Assembly: GCA_021324915.1 (NCBI GenBank)
Contig: JAJPIC010000009.1
Span: 62,001 to 126,000, forward strand
Length of the DNA stretch: 64,000 bases
Source: Beijerinckiaceae bacterium
GTDB taxonomy: Bacteria > Pseudomonadota > Alphaproteobacteria > Rhizobiales > Beijerinckiaceae
Direction: 5' to 3'
Shown here in pieces: positions 18,608-27,492 of this stretch (its first letter is position 1; every line of letters starts with the position of its first letter). The notes beneath the pieces are model-generated. The model worked only from the letters and a program-made list of their open reading frames with translations. It was not told the DNA's origin and did not search any database. A program made the position numbers and the translations under genes.

Positions 18608-21117
18608 TGCGCACTGCGACTTCCCCCACCCTCGCCGAAATGGCCGCCGAGCGCTTCGACGCGCTGACGGCGGCCTATCGGCCACTGCCCAATATTCCGG
18701 ATGAATTCGTCACCGCAGAAGGCCTGCGGCGAGCGCATTGGGTCAAATTCTTGAGCGCGCTTGCCGAGCTCGGCCCCGAAGAGATCGAACGGCGCTTCGC
18801 CACCGCCGACCGGCATATTCGCGACACCGGCGTCTCCTATCGCGCCTATGGGGACACGAGCGAACGCGCCTGGCCGCTGAGCCATCTCCCGCTCTTGATC
18901 GAGGCGCAGGAATGGCGGGCGATCGCCGCCGGAGTCGCGCAGCGCGCGCGCCTCCTCGAGGCCGTGCTCGCCGACATTTACGGGCCTGGAAACCTCGTGA
19001 CCGGCGGCGACCTGCCCGCGGCCGCGGTTACCGGCTGTCCGGATTTTCTCGTGCCCCTCCAAGGGGTCAACCCGCCCGGCGGACGCTTTCTTTTCCTCTA
19101 TGCGGCCGATCTCGGCCGCGGTCCCGACGGAAATTGGTGGGTCGTCGGCGACCGCACGCAGGCACCCTCCGGTGCCGGCTATGCGCTTGCCAACCGGCTC
19201 GTCCTCTCGCGCGCCTTCCCTGCGCTTTACCGCGATATGAACGTCGAGCGGCTCGCCCCTTTTTTTCAGGGTTTCCGCGACGGGCTGAGCGCGATTGCGA
19301 CGCATCCCGAACCGCGCGTCTGCCTGCTGACGCCCGGCCCCTATAACGAGACCTATTTCGAACAGGCCTATCTCGCCCGCTATCTCGGCTTTCTGCTGGT
19401 CGAAGGCGGCGATCTCACCATGCGCGACCGAGAGATCCATGTTCGTACGATTGCCGGCCTGAAACGCGCCGACGTGATCTGGCGGCGCATCGATTCCGAT
19501 TATGCCGATCCACTCGAACTCAATGCACAATCGCGGCTCGGCGTGCCCGGCCTCGTCGACGCCTTGCGCGAGGGGGGCGTGGTGCTCGCCAATGCGCTCG
19601 GCACCGGCGTGCTCGAAGCCCCCGTCCTCATGAGCTTCATGCCGCGGCTCTGCCAAGTCCTGCTCGGCGAGGATTTGGCTCTGCCGAACGTCGCGACCTG
19701 GTGGTGCGGACAAGAGCGCGAACGCGAGAAAGTGCTGGCCTTCCCCGAAGGCATCGCGGTGGCCGGCGCATTCGGCAATCCGGTTCTCGATTCCCCGCCG
19801 AACCAAGCGCGCGTTCTCGCGACCCTCTCCCCTTCCGAAAGAGAGCGTCTTGCCGCCGATATTTCCCGACGCGGCATCGATTATGTCGGGCAGGAAGTCG
19901 TGAACCTTTCGACGACGCCGATGCTCGAAAATGGCCGTCTCGTCCCGCGGCCTTTCGTGCTGCGCGTCTATGCGGCGCGCACTCCCGACGGCTGGACGAT
20001 CATGCCAGGGGGCTTCTGCCGCATTTCCGGACGGCCAGATGCGCGCGCCATTTCGATGGGCGAAGGCGTGCGTTCGGCCGACGTCTGGGTCCTGTCGGAA
20101 CGGCCGGTGGAACATGTCTCGCTTCTGCCGACCGACGAGAGCGTGCGCATCCGCCGGCTGATGGGCCATCTGCCGAGCCGCGCCGCCGACAATCTCTTCT
20201 GGCTCGGCCGCTATCTCGAGCGCGCCGAGGCGACGCTGCGGCTCATCCGCTGCCTCGCGGGACGGCTGATCGACACCGACACGCAAGCCGATACGCGATC
20301 CGCGGTCGAGCGGATCGGGGCGCTCTTCGTCGCCTGGGGCGCGGCGCCCGCCAAAGCCTTGGCACAAGCCATGCGTCTTGCCGCGACGGGGCTGCACAGC
20401 AGCCAGGAATTCGGCTCCGCGCTCGCGCTCGTGCGCGACGCGCATCGCGCCGCCTCCTTCATACGCGAGCGCCTGTCGCCCGACACATGGCGGCTCATCG
20501 ATGAATTGCGCAGCGGGCTCGACCGCGACGAAGAAGCAACGCTGACCGAGGCGGAAGCTTTCGAACGCGCGAACGCCGCCTTGCGCACGATCGCCGCCAT
20601 CGCCGGCCTCGTGCAGGAGAACATGAACCGCGGCGCGGGCTGGTATTTCCTCGAGATCGGGAGGCGGCTCGAACGCGCGATCAACACCTGTCGTTTCGCC
20701 CGCCATTTCGCCCGTCCTGAAGCGCCGGCCGAGGAACTCGACATTCTCCTCGATCTGATCGATTCGCCGATCACCTATCGATCGCGCTATATGATCGGTG
20801 TCGCGCTCGGCCCGGTGCGCGATATGGCCCTGCTCGATCCGTTTAATCCGCGCTCGGTCGCCTTCCAGGTCGAGCGGCTCGATCAATATATCGGCGAACT
20901 GCCGACGCTCGCCGACGACGGGATGGTCGAGACGCCGCGCCGCATGGCCCTCAAGCTTGCGGCGGAGATCGCCGCAACGACGGCCGATGCTCTCGACAAT
21001 TCGCGCGTGCTCGCCTTCGAACAAACGCTCCTGTCGCTCTCCGACGCGATTGCGGCGCGTTATTTCCTGCAAGGCCCGCATGTGGCGCGCGCCGAGACGG
21101 CGAGCGGGCTTGCGTGA
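18607..21117 (+). CDS. Fused circularly permuted ATP-grasp and Alpha-E domain protein
   Basis: 836 residues from ATG 18607. The first half (about 60-470) is the circularly permuted ATP-grasp domain (COG2308 type): VSYRAYGD, LTPGPYNETYFEQAYLARYLG, LVEGGDLTMRD, VIWRRIDSDYADPLEL and ALGTGVLEAP. The second half (about 510-815) is the all-helical Alpha-E domain (COG2307 type): MGHLPSRAADNLFWLGRYLERAEATLRLIR is spread over its first helix, with MNRGAGWYFLEIGRRLERA later. These domains are often separate genes; here they are fused. ATP-grasp enzymes make amide bonds, so a peptide-forming or peptide-tagging ligase is predicted; no substrate is known. The stop overlaps the transglutaminase start. Confidence 0.9.
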   Translation: MRTATSPTLAEMAAERFDALTAAYRPLPNIPDEFVTAEGLRRAHWVKFLSALAELGPEEIERRFATADRHIRDTGVSYRAYGDTSERAWPLSHLPLLIEAQEWRAIAAGVAQRARLLEAVLADIYGPGNLVTGGDLPAAAVTGCPDFLVPLQGVNPPGGRFLFLYAADLGRGPDGNWWVVGDRTQAPSGAGYALANRLVLSRAFPALYRDMNVERLAPFFQGFRDGLSAIATHPEPRVCLLTPGPYNETYFEQAYLARYLGFLLVEGGDLTMRDREIHVRTIAGLKRADVIWRRIDSDYADPLELNAQSRLGVPGLVDALREGGVVLANALGTGVLEAPVLMSFMPRLCQVLLGEDLALPNVATWWCGQEREREKVLAFPEGIAVAGAFGNPVLDSPPNQARVLATLSPSERERLAADISRRGIDYVGQEVVNLSTTPMLENGRLVPRPFVLRVYAARTPDGWTIMPGGFCRISGRPDARAISMGEGVRSADVWVLSERPVEHVSLLPTDESVRIRRLMGHLPSRAADNLFWLGRYLERAEATLRLIRCLAGRLIDTDTQADTRSAVERIGALFVAWGAAPAKALAQAMRLAATGLHSSQEFGSALALVRDAHRAASFIRERLSPDTWRLIDELRSGLDRDEEATLTEAEAFERANAALRTIAAIAGLVQENMNRGAGWYFLEIGRRLERAINTCRFARHFARPEAPAEELDILLDLIDSPITYRSRYMIGVALGPVRDMALLDPFNPRSVAFQVERLDQYIGELPTLADDGMVETPRRMALKLAAEIAATTADALDNSRVLAFEQTLLSLSDAIAARYFLQGPHVARAETASGLA

Positions 21118-22013
21118 TCTACGACATCCATCACGTCACGACCTACGAATACGGCTCGATCGTCACCTTCAGCCATTGCGCGCTGCGGCTCCTGCCGCAG
21201 GACGGGCCGGGACAGAAGGTCCTTGCAACCGAGCTCTCGATCGACCCGGCGCCGAAAGAAATCAGCGAACGCGCCTGTTTCTTCGGCAATCGCGTGACCT
21301 CGATGACCATCGAGACGCCGCATCAGACGCTGGTTGTCGACGCCTCGGCGAGCGTCGAGGTCAATCGCCCGCGATCCCCGGATGCTGCGACGACGCCCGC
21401 ATGGGAAAGAGTACGCGAAGCCGCTTATGCGAGCGCTTCGCTCACGCGCCTGTCGCCGGCGCATTTCCTCCATCCGAGCCGCTACGTGCCACGCTTTCCG
21501 CCGGCGCAAGCCTATGCGCAGGATTTCTTTGCGCCGGGCCGCCCGGTGCTCGAGGCGGCGAGCGAATTCATGCGCCGGATGCGTACGGACTTCAAATATG
21601 ATCCCTGTGCGACGGTCGTCTCGACGCCGCTTTCGCAAGCCTTTGCGCAACGCTCCGGCGTGTGCCAGGATTTCGCACATATCATGATCGCGGGGCTGCG
21701 CGGCCTCGGCCTGCCGGCCGCTTATGTCTCGGGCTATATTCGTACGCTCCCGATCGGCGGCGTGCCGGTGCTCGAAGGCGCCGACGCCATGCACGCCTGG
21801 GTCTCGCTCTGGTGCGGCGAGGAGACGGGCTGGATCGGGCTCGATCCGACCAACGCGCTTCTGATCAGCGACGATCACATCATGCTCGCGCGCGGCCGCG
21901 ATTATGCCGACATTTCGCCGGTCGCCGGCATCATCTCCGGCTCCGGCGATCAGGACATCGATGTGAAGGTCGATGTCGTGCCGCGCCAGAGCCCGGCAAG
22001 CCCGACAGGGTAA
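21114..22013 (+). CDS. Transglutaminase-like cysteine peptidase family protein
   Basis: 299 residues from GTG 21114, overlapping the preceding stop as GTGA. An N-terminal beta domain (about 1-85, YDIHHVTTYEYGSIVTFSHC) precedes the transglutaminase-core fold with Cys184 (SGVCQDFAH), His227 (DAMHAWV) and Asp244 (GLDPTN), so the catalytic triad is intact. No signal peptide is seen, so it should act in the cytoplasm. Such proteins accompany ATP-grasp/Alpha-E genes in many bacteria and are predicted to cleave or transfer a peptide made by the ligase. The Anbu proteasome-like subunit sometimes found with them is not adjacent. Confidence 0.92.
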   Translation: MIYDIHHVTTYEYGSIVTFSHCALRLLPQDGPGQKVLATELSIDPAPKEISERACFFGNRVTSMTIETPHQTLVVDASASVEVNRPRSPDAATTPAWERVREAAYASASLTRLSPAHFLHPSRYVPRFPPAQAYAQDFFAPGRPVLEAASEFMRRMRTDFKYDPCATVVSTPLSQAFAQRSGVCQDFAHIMIAGLRGLGLPAAYVSGYIRTLPIGGVPVLEGADAMHAWVSLWCGEETGWIGLDPTNALLISDDHIMLARGRDYADISPVAGIISGSGDQDIDVKVDVVPRQSPASPTG

Positions 22014-22087
22014 ATGACGCGACGCAAGCGATAACCAATTCTTTACGCTACGTCGCCAAAACTCGATCAGCCCTGCAGCTCGATTAG

Positions 22088-22423
22088 ATGCCGATTGACA
22101 GCCCTCAACGCGCCCGGTTTTTCGACGCCGTCATCATCATCGTGATGGCGGTCGGCAGCCTCTACATGATCGCCCGTGTTGCCCTTCAACCCCGCCATCC
22201 TGCCGATGGCGTCGCCGTGGTTTTTGCACCTTGGACGAATGGTGCTTCGGCTCTCGTTCACGCGGTATCGGCGGGTGCGCGGTTCGTGCGCTACGGTAAG
22301 CGCCCATTTATCGTCGTCGTCGTTCCCGATGTGGCCGACTATGAATCGCGTGCATTCGGCGAAGGCGCGCTGCTCGTCGTCGATCCGCAAGCCCTCTCAG
22401 CCTGCCTGTCGGTGCTGCCGTGA
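22088..22423 (+). CDS. Small membrane-anchored protein upstream of a chemoreceptor
   Basis: 111 residues, not recognised. One N-terminal hydrophobic segment (about 13-32, [20 protein letters not shown]) precedes a soluble part with [20 protein letters not shown] and [17 protein letters not shown]. The predicted topology places about 80 residues outside the cytoplasm. Its stop overlaps the chemoreceptor start (GTGA), so the two are translationally coupled and a sensory accessory role for the receptor is the best guess. It could alternatively be a redox or heme helper protein, but I see no metal motif. Confidence 0.7.
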   Translation: MPIDSPQRARFFDAVIIIVMAVGSLYMIARVALQPRHPADGVAVVFAPWTNGASALVHAVSAGARFVRYGKRPFIVVVVPDVADYESRAFGEGALLVVDPQALSACLSVLP

Positions 22424-23892
22424 AGGATTTCGACGCCTTTCAAAATTCCGTCGCGCGGATCCTGACGGCGCTGGCCGTCGCGCATGTCCCGATCCTCGGC
22501 CTGATCTGCTGGTCGATCGGACGCGATCCGCGCCTCTTCATGTTCGCGGCTGCCGGCCTTGCCGCTCTTCCCGTTGCTCTCTCCGCGACCGGCCGGCCGA
22601 TCAGCGTGATCGCTTTCGCGCTCGCCGTCACCCTCGTCGGCCAGACTTCGCTGCTCGTCTATGCCTTCAGCGATCACCCCTGGCAGGTCGAGATGCATTT
22701 CTATTATTTCGCGGTGCTCGCGATGCTATCGGGCTTCTGCGATTGGCGCGTTCTGGTCTTCGCCGGCGCGCTCATTGCTCTGCATCATTTGAGCCTCGAT
22801 CTGTTTTTGCCATCTGCCGTCTATCCGGGCCCTGCCAATGTCGTGCGGGTCCTCGTCCACGCGCTCTTCGTGGTCGCCGAAACCGCGATGCTGATCGGCA
22901 TCGGCCGCGTGATCCGCGGCGCTTTCGGCCAGGTGCAATTCTATGCCCGTGCGACGCAGCGCCAAGTCGAGATTGCGACGGCGGACCTGAAAGGGATTGC
23001 AGCGCAGCGCGAAGAAGAGCTCGCCGCCCAGATCCGCCGCGCGGAGCGAACGGGCGCCCTGCTCGAGCGCTTCCGCCGTGAAATGGGCGCCTCGATCGAC
23101 AGCCTGCATACCGCGGCAGAGGATCTGCAACGCAACGCCGGCGGCCTTGATTCGGACACGACCCGAACGCGCGCGCAGACCGTCGCCTTGGGAGTGGCGG
23201 CCGTGCAGACGAACAGCATGGTCAACGGCGCCGCGAACGCCGGCTCGGCGCTTGCGCAAAAGATCAGCGAAGTCGGCACGCATGCGGCGCAATCTTCCGA
23301 ACTCGCGGCCGAAGCGGTGAGCGAAGCGGAATTGACCAATGCGACCATCGACGAAATGGCAGCCGTCGCCCAAGAGATCGGCAAGGTGACGGACCTGATC
23401 AGCGGCATTGCCGAACAGACGAACCTGCTCGCCCTCAATGCCACGATCGAAGCCGCGCGTGCCGGCGAATCGGGCCGCGGTTTCGCCGTGGTGGCGATGG
23501 AAGTGAAGGCCTTGGCCGGTCAGACGGCGGCCGCGACACGCGATATTGCGACGCGTATCGCCGGAATTCAGAACGCGACCGGCCGCTCCGTGCACGCCAT
23601 TCAGGCGATCACGAGCACAGTGCGCAAGCTCAACGATTATGCGCTCTTGATCGCCAAGGCAGTGGAAGCGCAAGCCGCTGCCGCCCGCGAGATCGCCGGC
23701 AATGTGACTGCGGCGGCGAGCGGCGTGAGCCAGGTGAACGAAGCGATCGGCCAAATCGAAGCCGTTGCCGATAAGACCGCGCAGGCGGCGGCCGAGCTCA
23801 ATACCGCCGCAGCCGACGTGTCGAGCCAGACCAAGACGATCCGCGAACGGGTGCGCACATTCACCGAGGAAGTTCGCGCCGCGCAGGCATGA
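22420..23892 (+). CDS. Methyl-accepting chemotaxis protein with an integral-membrane sensor
   Basis: 490 residues from GTG 22420. The first about 180 residues hold roughly six hydrophobic segments (e.g. [58 protein letters not shown]) with several His near the membrane edges and no long periplasmic loop. A coiled-coil linker leads to the cytoplasmic signalling domain with the conserved hairpin tip [19 protein letters not shown] near 335-355, where CheA and CheW dock. It probably senses a membrane or redox signal rather than a periplasmic ligand. No che genes are in the window. Confidence 0.9.
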   Translation: MKDFDAFQNSVARILTALAVAHVPILGLICWSIGRDPRLFMFAAAGLAALPVALSATGRPISVIAFALAVTLVGQTSLLVYAFSDHPWQVEMHFYYFAVLAMLSGFCDWRVLVFAGALIALHHLSLDLFLPSAVYPGPANVVRVLVHALFVVAETAMLIGIGRVIRGAFGQVQFYARATQRQVEIATADLKGIAAQREEELAAQIRRAERTGALLERFRREMGASIDSLHTAAEDLQRNAGGLDSDTTRTRAQTVALGVAAVQTNSMVNGAANAGSALAQKISEVGTHAAQSSELAAEAVSEAELTNATIDEMAAVAQEIGKVTDLISGIAEQTNLLALNATIEAARAGESGRGFAVVAMEVKALAGQTAAATRDIATRIAGIQNATGRSVHAIQAITSTVRKLNDYALLIAKAVEAQAAAAREIAGNVTAAASGVSQVNEAIGQIEAVADKTAQAAAELNTAAADVSSQTKTIRERVRTFTEEVRAAQA

Positions 23893-23920
23893 GCTTCTTC
23901 CGCAGTCGAGAGAAGCCCTC

Positions 23921-23954
23921 AAAAGAAAAGCCCGCCGCAAAACGCGGCGGGCTT
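23921..23954 (-). terminator. Strong intrinsic terminator
   Basis: A perfect eleven-pair stem AAGCCCGCCGC/GCGGCGGGCTT with a five-base loop. On the minus strand it is followed by TTTTCTTTT, so it mainly ends the transcript of the 74-residue gene upstream on that strand; it may also help end the chemoreceptor transcript. Confidence 0.85.
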
Positions 23955-24120
23955 CACCAACGGACGAGACCGTCCGATGCCCCCGTTTGATCCGGCTGTG
24001 CCGGTCCCCTCCCGAAGGAGGATTAAAAGCATGACCCGGAAAAGTCGAAACCGGATTTCCGAAAGATCATGCGCAAACAAAATCCAAGGCGATAGCGATT
24101 GAGCTTGATCGCATCTCGCT

Positions 24121-24345
24121 TCAGTGCGTGCGGTCGAAACGGCCGAGCTCGGCAAGCACTTTGTGGCGTGCCGCCAGGCGCCGCTCTTCCATGACGGCGA
24201 GCGCTTCCTGCATACGAAACTGATTCCAGGAATGCAGGATGAACGAGAGCTGCCGCCGTTCCAACTTGGCGATCTCCGCGGCGGAGGGTGCTGTCTCCTG
24301 CGCGGAAACCTGGAGTAGCGAAGAATAGGTCTTCGGGTCGATCAT
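24121..24345 (-). CDS. Small hypothetical protein (74 aa)
   Basis: Begins at ATG 24345, six bases after a strong GGAGGTGGAG ribosome-binding site, and ends before a strong intrinsic terminator, which together argue for a real gene. The protein is soluble, helical and charged, with SAAEIAKLERRQLSFILHSW and ALAVMEERRLAARHKVL resembling two amphipathic helices. I do not recognise a family. It has no signal peptide or Cys. Confidence 0.7.
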   Translation of the reverse strand: MIDPKTYSSLLQVSAQETAPSAAEIAKLERRQLSFILHSWNQFRMQEALAVMEERRLAARHKVLAELGRFDRTH

Positions 24346-24620
24346 GCTCCACCTCCAAGGTGGTGCCAGCCACGCGTACATTGTTATTCCGAAGAAAAAG
24401 GCAGAAAAGCGAAAAGCTCCGACGAATTGGGCGGTTAGCGCGTTTTCTGGGCACCTGTGGCTTATTTGTCACCAGTTTGGGGACGCGCACCTCGGGTGAT
24501 CGCCTCCTCTCCACAGGAAGCAATTTCCCGCCCTGTGCGTAAGCTTGCCGGCTGCGCCCCGCCTTGTTCCCGCCCCCTGCCCGGCCTATACCTTCCTGCC
24601 ACTCCTCATCTTTTCATCTC

Positions 24621-25307
24621 ATGCCATCGCTTTATCATCAGCCGCTCTGCCCGCAGTCCCGCTTCATTCGCTTGGCGCTCGCCGAACATGGTGTCGAACC
24701 GCAGCTCATCGAGGAGCGGCCCTATGAACGCCGGCGCGAGTTCCTGGCGCTCGACCCGGCGGGCGAGACGCCGCTGCTCATCGATGATACCGGCCTCATC
24801 GTGCCGGGCGCCGTAACGATCGCCGAATATCTCGACGAAACGGGTGGCGTCGCGCTCGGCGAGAACCGGCTTCTGCCGAGCGATCTTGCCGGACGGGTCG
24901 AGGTGCGCCGGCTCGTTTCCTGGTTCACCCAGAAATTCTACGGCGAAGTTTCGAACTGGCTGCTCACGGAGAAGATCAACAAGCGGTTCATGACCAATGG
25001 CGGGGGCGCCCCCGACATGGACTTGGTGCGCGCGGCGCGGGCCAATATCCGCTATCATTTGCATTATATCGGCTATCTCACGCAGCAGCGGAATTGGCTC
25101 GCCGGCGACAAGCTGAGCTATGCCGATCTCGCCGCGGCAGCACATATCTCGGTGGCGGATTTTCTGGGCGACGTGCCATGGGACGAGGACGAAACAGCCA
25201 AGCTCTGGTATGCGCGGGTGAAATCGCGCAAGAGCTTCCGCGCGCTCCTCAACGACCGCGTGCCGGGCATCACGCCGCCGGCGGTCTACGCGGATCTCGA
25301 TTTCTAG
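24621..25307 (+). CDS. Glutathione S-transferase family protein
   Basis: 228 residues from ATG 24621. Thioredoxin-like N-terminal domain with MPSLYHQPLCPQSRFIRLAL (a possible catalytic Cys10 or a Ser), the cis-Pro GETPLL and the GAVTIAEYLDE segment that contacts glutathione. The C-terminal helical domain has WLAGDKLSYADLAAAAHISV, the N-capping box. Gene-specific function is unknown. Its 3' end runs into the queG frame. Confidence 0.88.
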   Translation: MPSLYHQPLCPQSRFIRLALAEHGVEPQLIEERPYERRREFLALDPAGETPLLIDDTGLIVPGAVTIAEYLDETGGVALGENRLLPSDLAGRVEVRRLVSWFTQKFYGEVSNWLLTEKINKRFMTNGGGAPDMDLVRAARANIRYHLHYIGYLTQQRNWLAGDKLSYADLAAAAHISVADFLGDVPWDEDETAKLWYARVKSRKSFRALLNDRVPGITPPAVYADLDF

Positions 25308-26443
25308 AGCCGAGCTTCAAGAAAAGACTCGCCGGGAAAGCGCTGAGCCTCGGCTTCGACCTTTGCCGCGTGACGGGCGCCGATGCGATCCCGCATGCCG
25401 GCGCGCGGCTCGAAGCCTGGCTCGCGGCAGGTCACGCCGGCGATATGGATTACATGGAGGTGACGCGCGAGCGCCGCGTCGCGCCGCGCGCGCTCTGGCC
25501 GGACGCCCGGAGCATCATTCTCCTCGGCATGAATTACGCGCCCGAGGGCGATCCGCTGGCGCTTCTTTCCGATCCCTCGCGCGCCAATATCTCGGTCTAC
25601 GCGCGGCATCGCGATTATCATGATCTCGTCAAAGGTAGGCTGAAGCAGCTCGCCTCCTGGCTCGCCGCGCAAGCGCATGACGTCGAGCTCAAAGTCTTCG
25701 TGGATACGGCGCCGGTAATGGAAAAGCCGCTTGCCGAAGCGGCCGGCCTCGGCTGGCAGGGCAAGCATACGAACCTCGTTTCGCGCTCATTCGGCTCCTG
25801 GCTCTTTCTCGGTTCGCTCTTCACCAATCTGCCGCTCGAAGCCGACGCGCCGGAGACCGATCATTGCGGTTCGTGCCGCGCCTGTCTCGACATATGTCCG
25901 ACGCGCGCTTTTCCGCAGCCCTATCTGCTCGATGCGCGCCGCTGCATTTCTTATCTGACGATCGAGCATAAGGGACCCATTCCGGTAGAATTCCGCGAAG
26001 CGATCGGCAATCGCATCTATGGTTGCGACGATTGCCTTGCCGTCTGTCCCTGGAACAAATTTGCGCAGAGCGCGCGCGAAGCGAAATTGCAGCCGCGCCA
26101 AGATCTCCTCGCGCCGAAAACCGAGGATTGGCTCGCGCTCGATGACGCCGGCTTCCGCGCGCTCTTCTCCGGCAGTCCGGTCAAGCGCATCGGCCTCGCG
26201 CGCTTTCTGCGCAATCTTCTCATCGCCGCCGGTAATTCGCGCGATTGCTCGCTGGCGCCGGGCGTCGAAGCGCGGCTTTCCGATCCCTCAGCGCTTGTCC
26301 GCGGCATGGCGGTTTGGGCGCTCGGCCGGCTCGCGCCGGAACGGCTCGCGGATCTCGCTTGGCGATTGCGCCCCGGTGAGAGGGATGCACATGTGCAGGA
26401 GGAATGGGCGGCTGCGCTTCGCGGCTCGGAGGCGCGCGCGTGA
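25178..26443 (+). CDS. queG: Epoxyqueuosine reductase QueG, start codon unresolved
   Basis: Last step of queuosine synthesis in tRNA: reduces epoxyqueuosine using cobalamin and two [4Fe-4S] clusters. Cys motifs HCGSCRACLDICPTRAF and YGCDDCLAVCPWNKFA are intact, as is KVFVDTAPVMEK. A HEAT-like C-terminal end (LVRGMAVWALGRLAP) is present. Family similarity starts near 25313 (SFKKRLAGKALSLGFDLCR), giving a normal 376 residues, but no ATG, GTG or TTG lies there. The nearest in-frame start upstream is ATG 25178, overlapping the GST gene by 130 bp and adding about 45 residues that look like a shadow of GST. Confidence 0.85.
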   Translation: MGRGRNSQALVCAGEIAQELPRAPQRPRAGHHAAGGLRGSRFLEPSFKKRLAGKALSLGFDLCRVTGADAIPHAGARLEAWLAAGHAGDMDYMEVTRERRVAPRALWPDARSIILLGMNYAPEGDPLALLSDPSRANISVYARHRDYHDLVKGRLKQLASWLAAQAHDVELKVFVDTAPVMEKPLAEAAGLGWQGKHTNLVSRSFGSWLFLGSLFTNLPLEADAPETDHCGSCRACLDICPTRAFPQPYLLDARRCISYLTIEHKGPIPVEFREAIGNRIYGCDDCLAVCPWNKFAQSAREAKLQPRQDLLAPKTEDWLALDDAGFRALFSGSPVKRIGLARFLRNLLIAAGNSRDCSLAPGVEARLSDPSALVRGMAVWALGRLAPERLADLAWRLRPGERDAHVQEEWAAALRGSEARA

Positions 26444-27309
26444 ATTTTTTCGGATTCGGCCTCGGCTACACTGCACAATATTTTCTCGCTCGTTATGGTG
26501 GCATGTTCGACGAGATCGCCGGAACCGTGCGCAGCTATTATGCCGCCGAATGTCTGAAGGATCCGCGCATCAAGCCTTTCGTCTTCGATAGCGAACGCGC
26601 CGATCCTGCGATATCGGCGGCGCTCGCCAAAACGGATGTTCTGCTCGTCTCCATACCGCCCGGCCCTTCGACCGACCCGGTGCTAGCCAAATTCGGCCGC
26701 ACGCTCATCAAGCAGGAGCGGCCGCGCGTCGTCATTTATCTTTCGACGATCGGCGTTTATGGCGATCGCGGCGGCGAATGGGTTGACGAGACACGCGTTC
26801 CGATACCGAAACAACCGCGTTCGATCGCCCGTTTGCGCGCCGAAAAGTCCTGGGCGGCGCTGGCGCGCGACGGCAAGATCGTGCACCTCCTGCGGCTCGC
26901 CGGCATCTATGGTCCGGGGCGCAACGCCCTCGTCAATCTCAGAGAAGGCCGGGCGCGGCGCATCATCAAGGAGGATCAGGTCTTCAACCGCATCCACGTC
27001 GCCGATGCGAGCGCCGCGATTGCCGCCGCCATCGCCCGCCAGAGCGGCGAAATCTGGAACATCGCGGACGACGAGCCCGCGCCGCCGCAGGACGTCATTT
27101 CCTATGCGGCCGAACTCATGGGAATCGCGCCGCCTCCGGAAGAGACATATGGCGCAGCCGAACTTTCCGAAATGCAACACAGTTTCTATGAGGAGAACAA
27201 GCGCGCGTCGAACCGCAAGATGAAGGAAATGCTTGGCGTCAGTTTGAGCTTTCCGACCTATCGCGAAGGACTCGCCGCGCTCTGGGCAGCCGGCGAAGGC
27301 CGCGGATGA
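26440..27309 (+). CDS. NAD(P)-binding SDR-like protein (YeeZ type)
   Basis: 289 residues from GTG 26440, overlapping the queG stop as GTGA. An N-terminal Rossmann motif GFGLGYTAQYF and IYLSTIGVYGDRGGEWVDE follow the extended-SDR/epimerase pattern, with RLAGIYGPGRNALV and VFNRIHVADASAAI later. The catalytic YxxxK is not conserved (RLRAEK in its place), as in the YeeZ-like branch, so an epimerase reaction is uncertain. Coupling to queG is noteworthy but no functional link is known to me. Confidence 0.8.
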   Translation: MNFFGFGLGYTAQYFLARYGGMFDEIAGTVRSYYAAECLKDPRIKPFVFDSERADPAISAALAKTDVLLVSIPPGPSTDPVLAKFGRTLIKQERPRVVIYLSTIGVYGDRGGEWVDETRVPIPKQPRSIARLRAEKSWAALARDGKIVHLLRLAGIYGPGRNALVNLREGRARRIIKEDQVFNRIHVADASAAIAAAIARQSGEIWNIADDEPAPPQDVISYAAELMGIAPPPEETYGAAELSEMQHSFYEENKRASNRKMKEMLGVSLSFPTYREGLAALWAAGEGRG

Positions 27310-27331
27310 AAGTAGAGCGGGCGCTCCTATT

Positions 27332-27369
27332 TATGGGGTGATTGCCTCTATCTATGGGGTGATTGCCTC
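27332..27369. repeat. Two direct copies of a 17-bp unit at 21-bp period
   Basis: tatggggtgattgcctc occurs at 27332-27348 and 27353-27369, followed by a CCCC-gcgt-GGGG stem. It lies between the SDR and the second GST gene. It could be slippage or a regulator site. Confidence 0.85.
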
Positions 27370-27492
27370 CCCGCGTGGGGAAATCGCCATGGCCGGGCTC
27401 GGCCCGGCTGTCCAGGCACAAGCTCAACGCGGCGCCTCGATGCGCGTATCAATTCCGCGCATGACGGAGCGGACGCAATGGCGGGAGCACTT

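Noticed and set aside
18604-21081. 825-codon minus-strand frame opposite the ATP-grasp/Alpha-E gene
   Set aside because: Mirrors a strongly supported gene; high Arg/Glu/Gly content is typical of GC-rich antisense frames.
23921-23954. Terminator mainly serving the chemoreceptor on the plus strand
   Set aside because: T-run lies on the minus-strand side, so it fits the 74-residue gene better.
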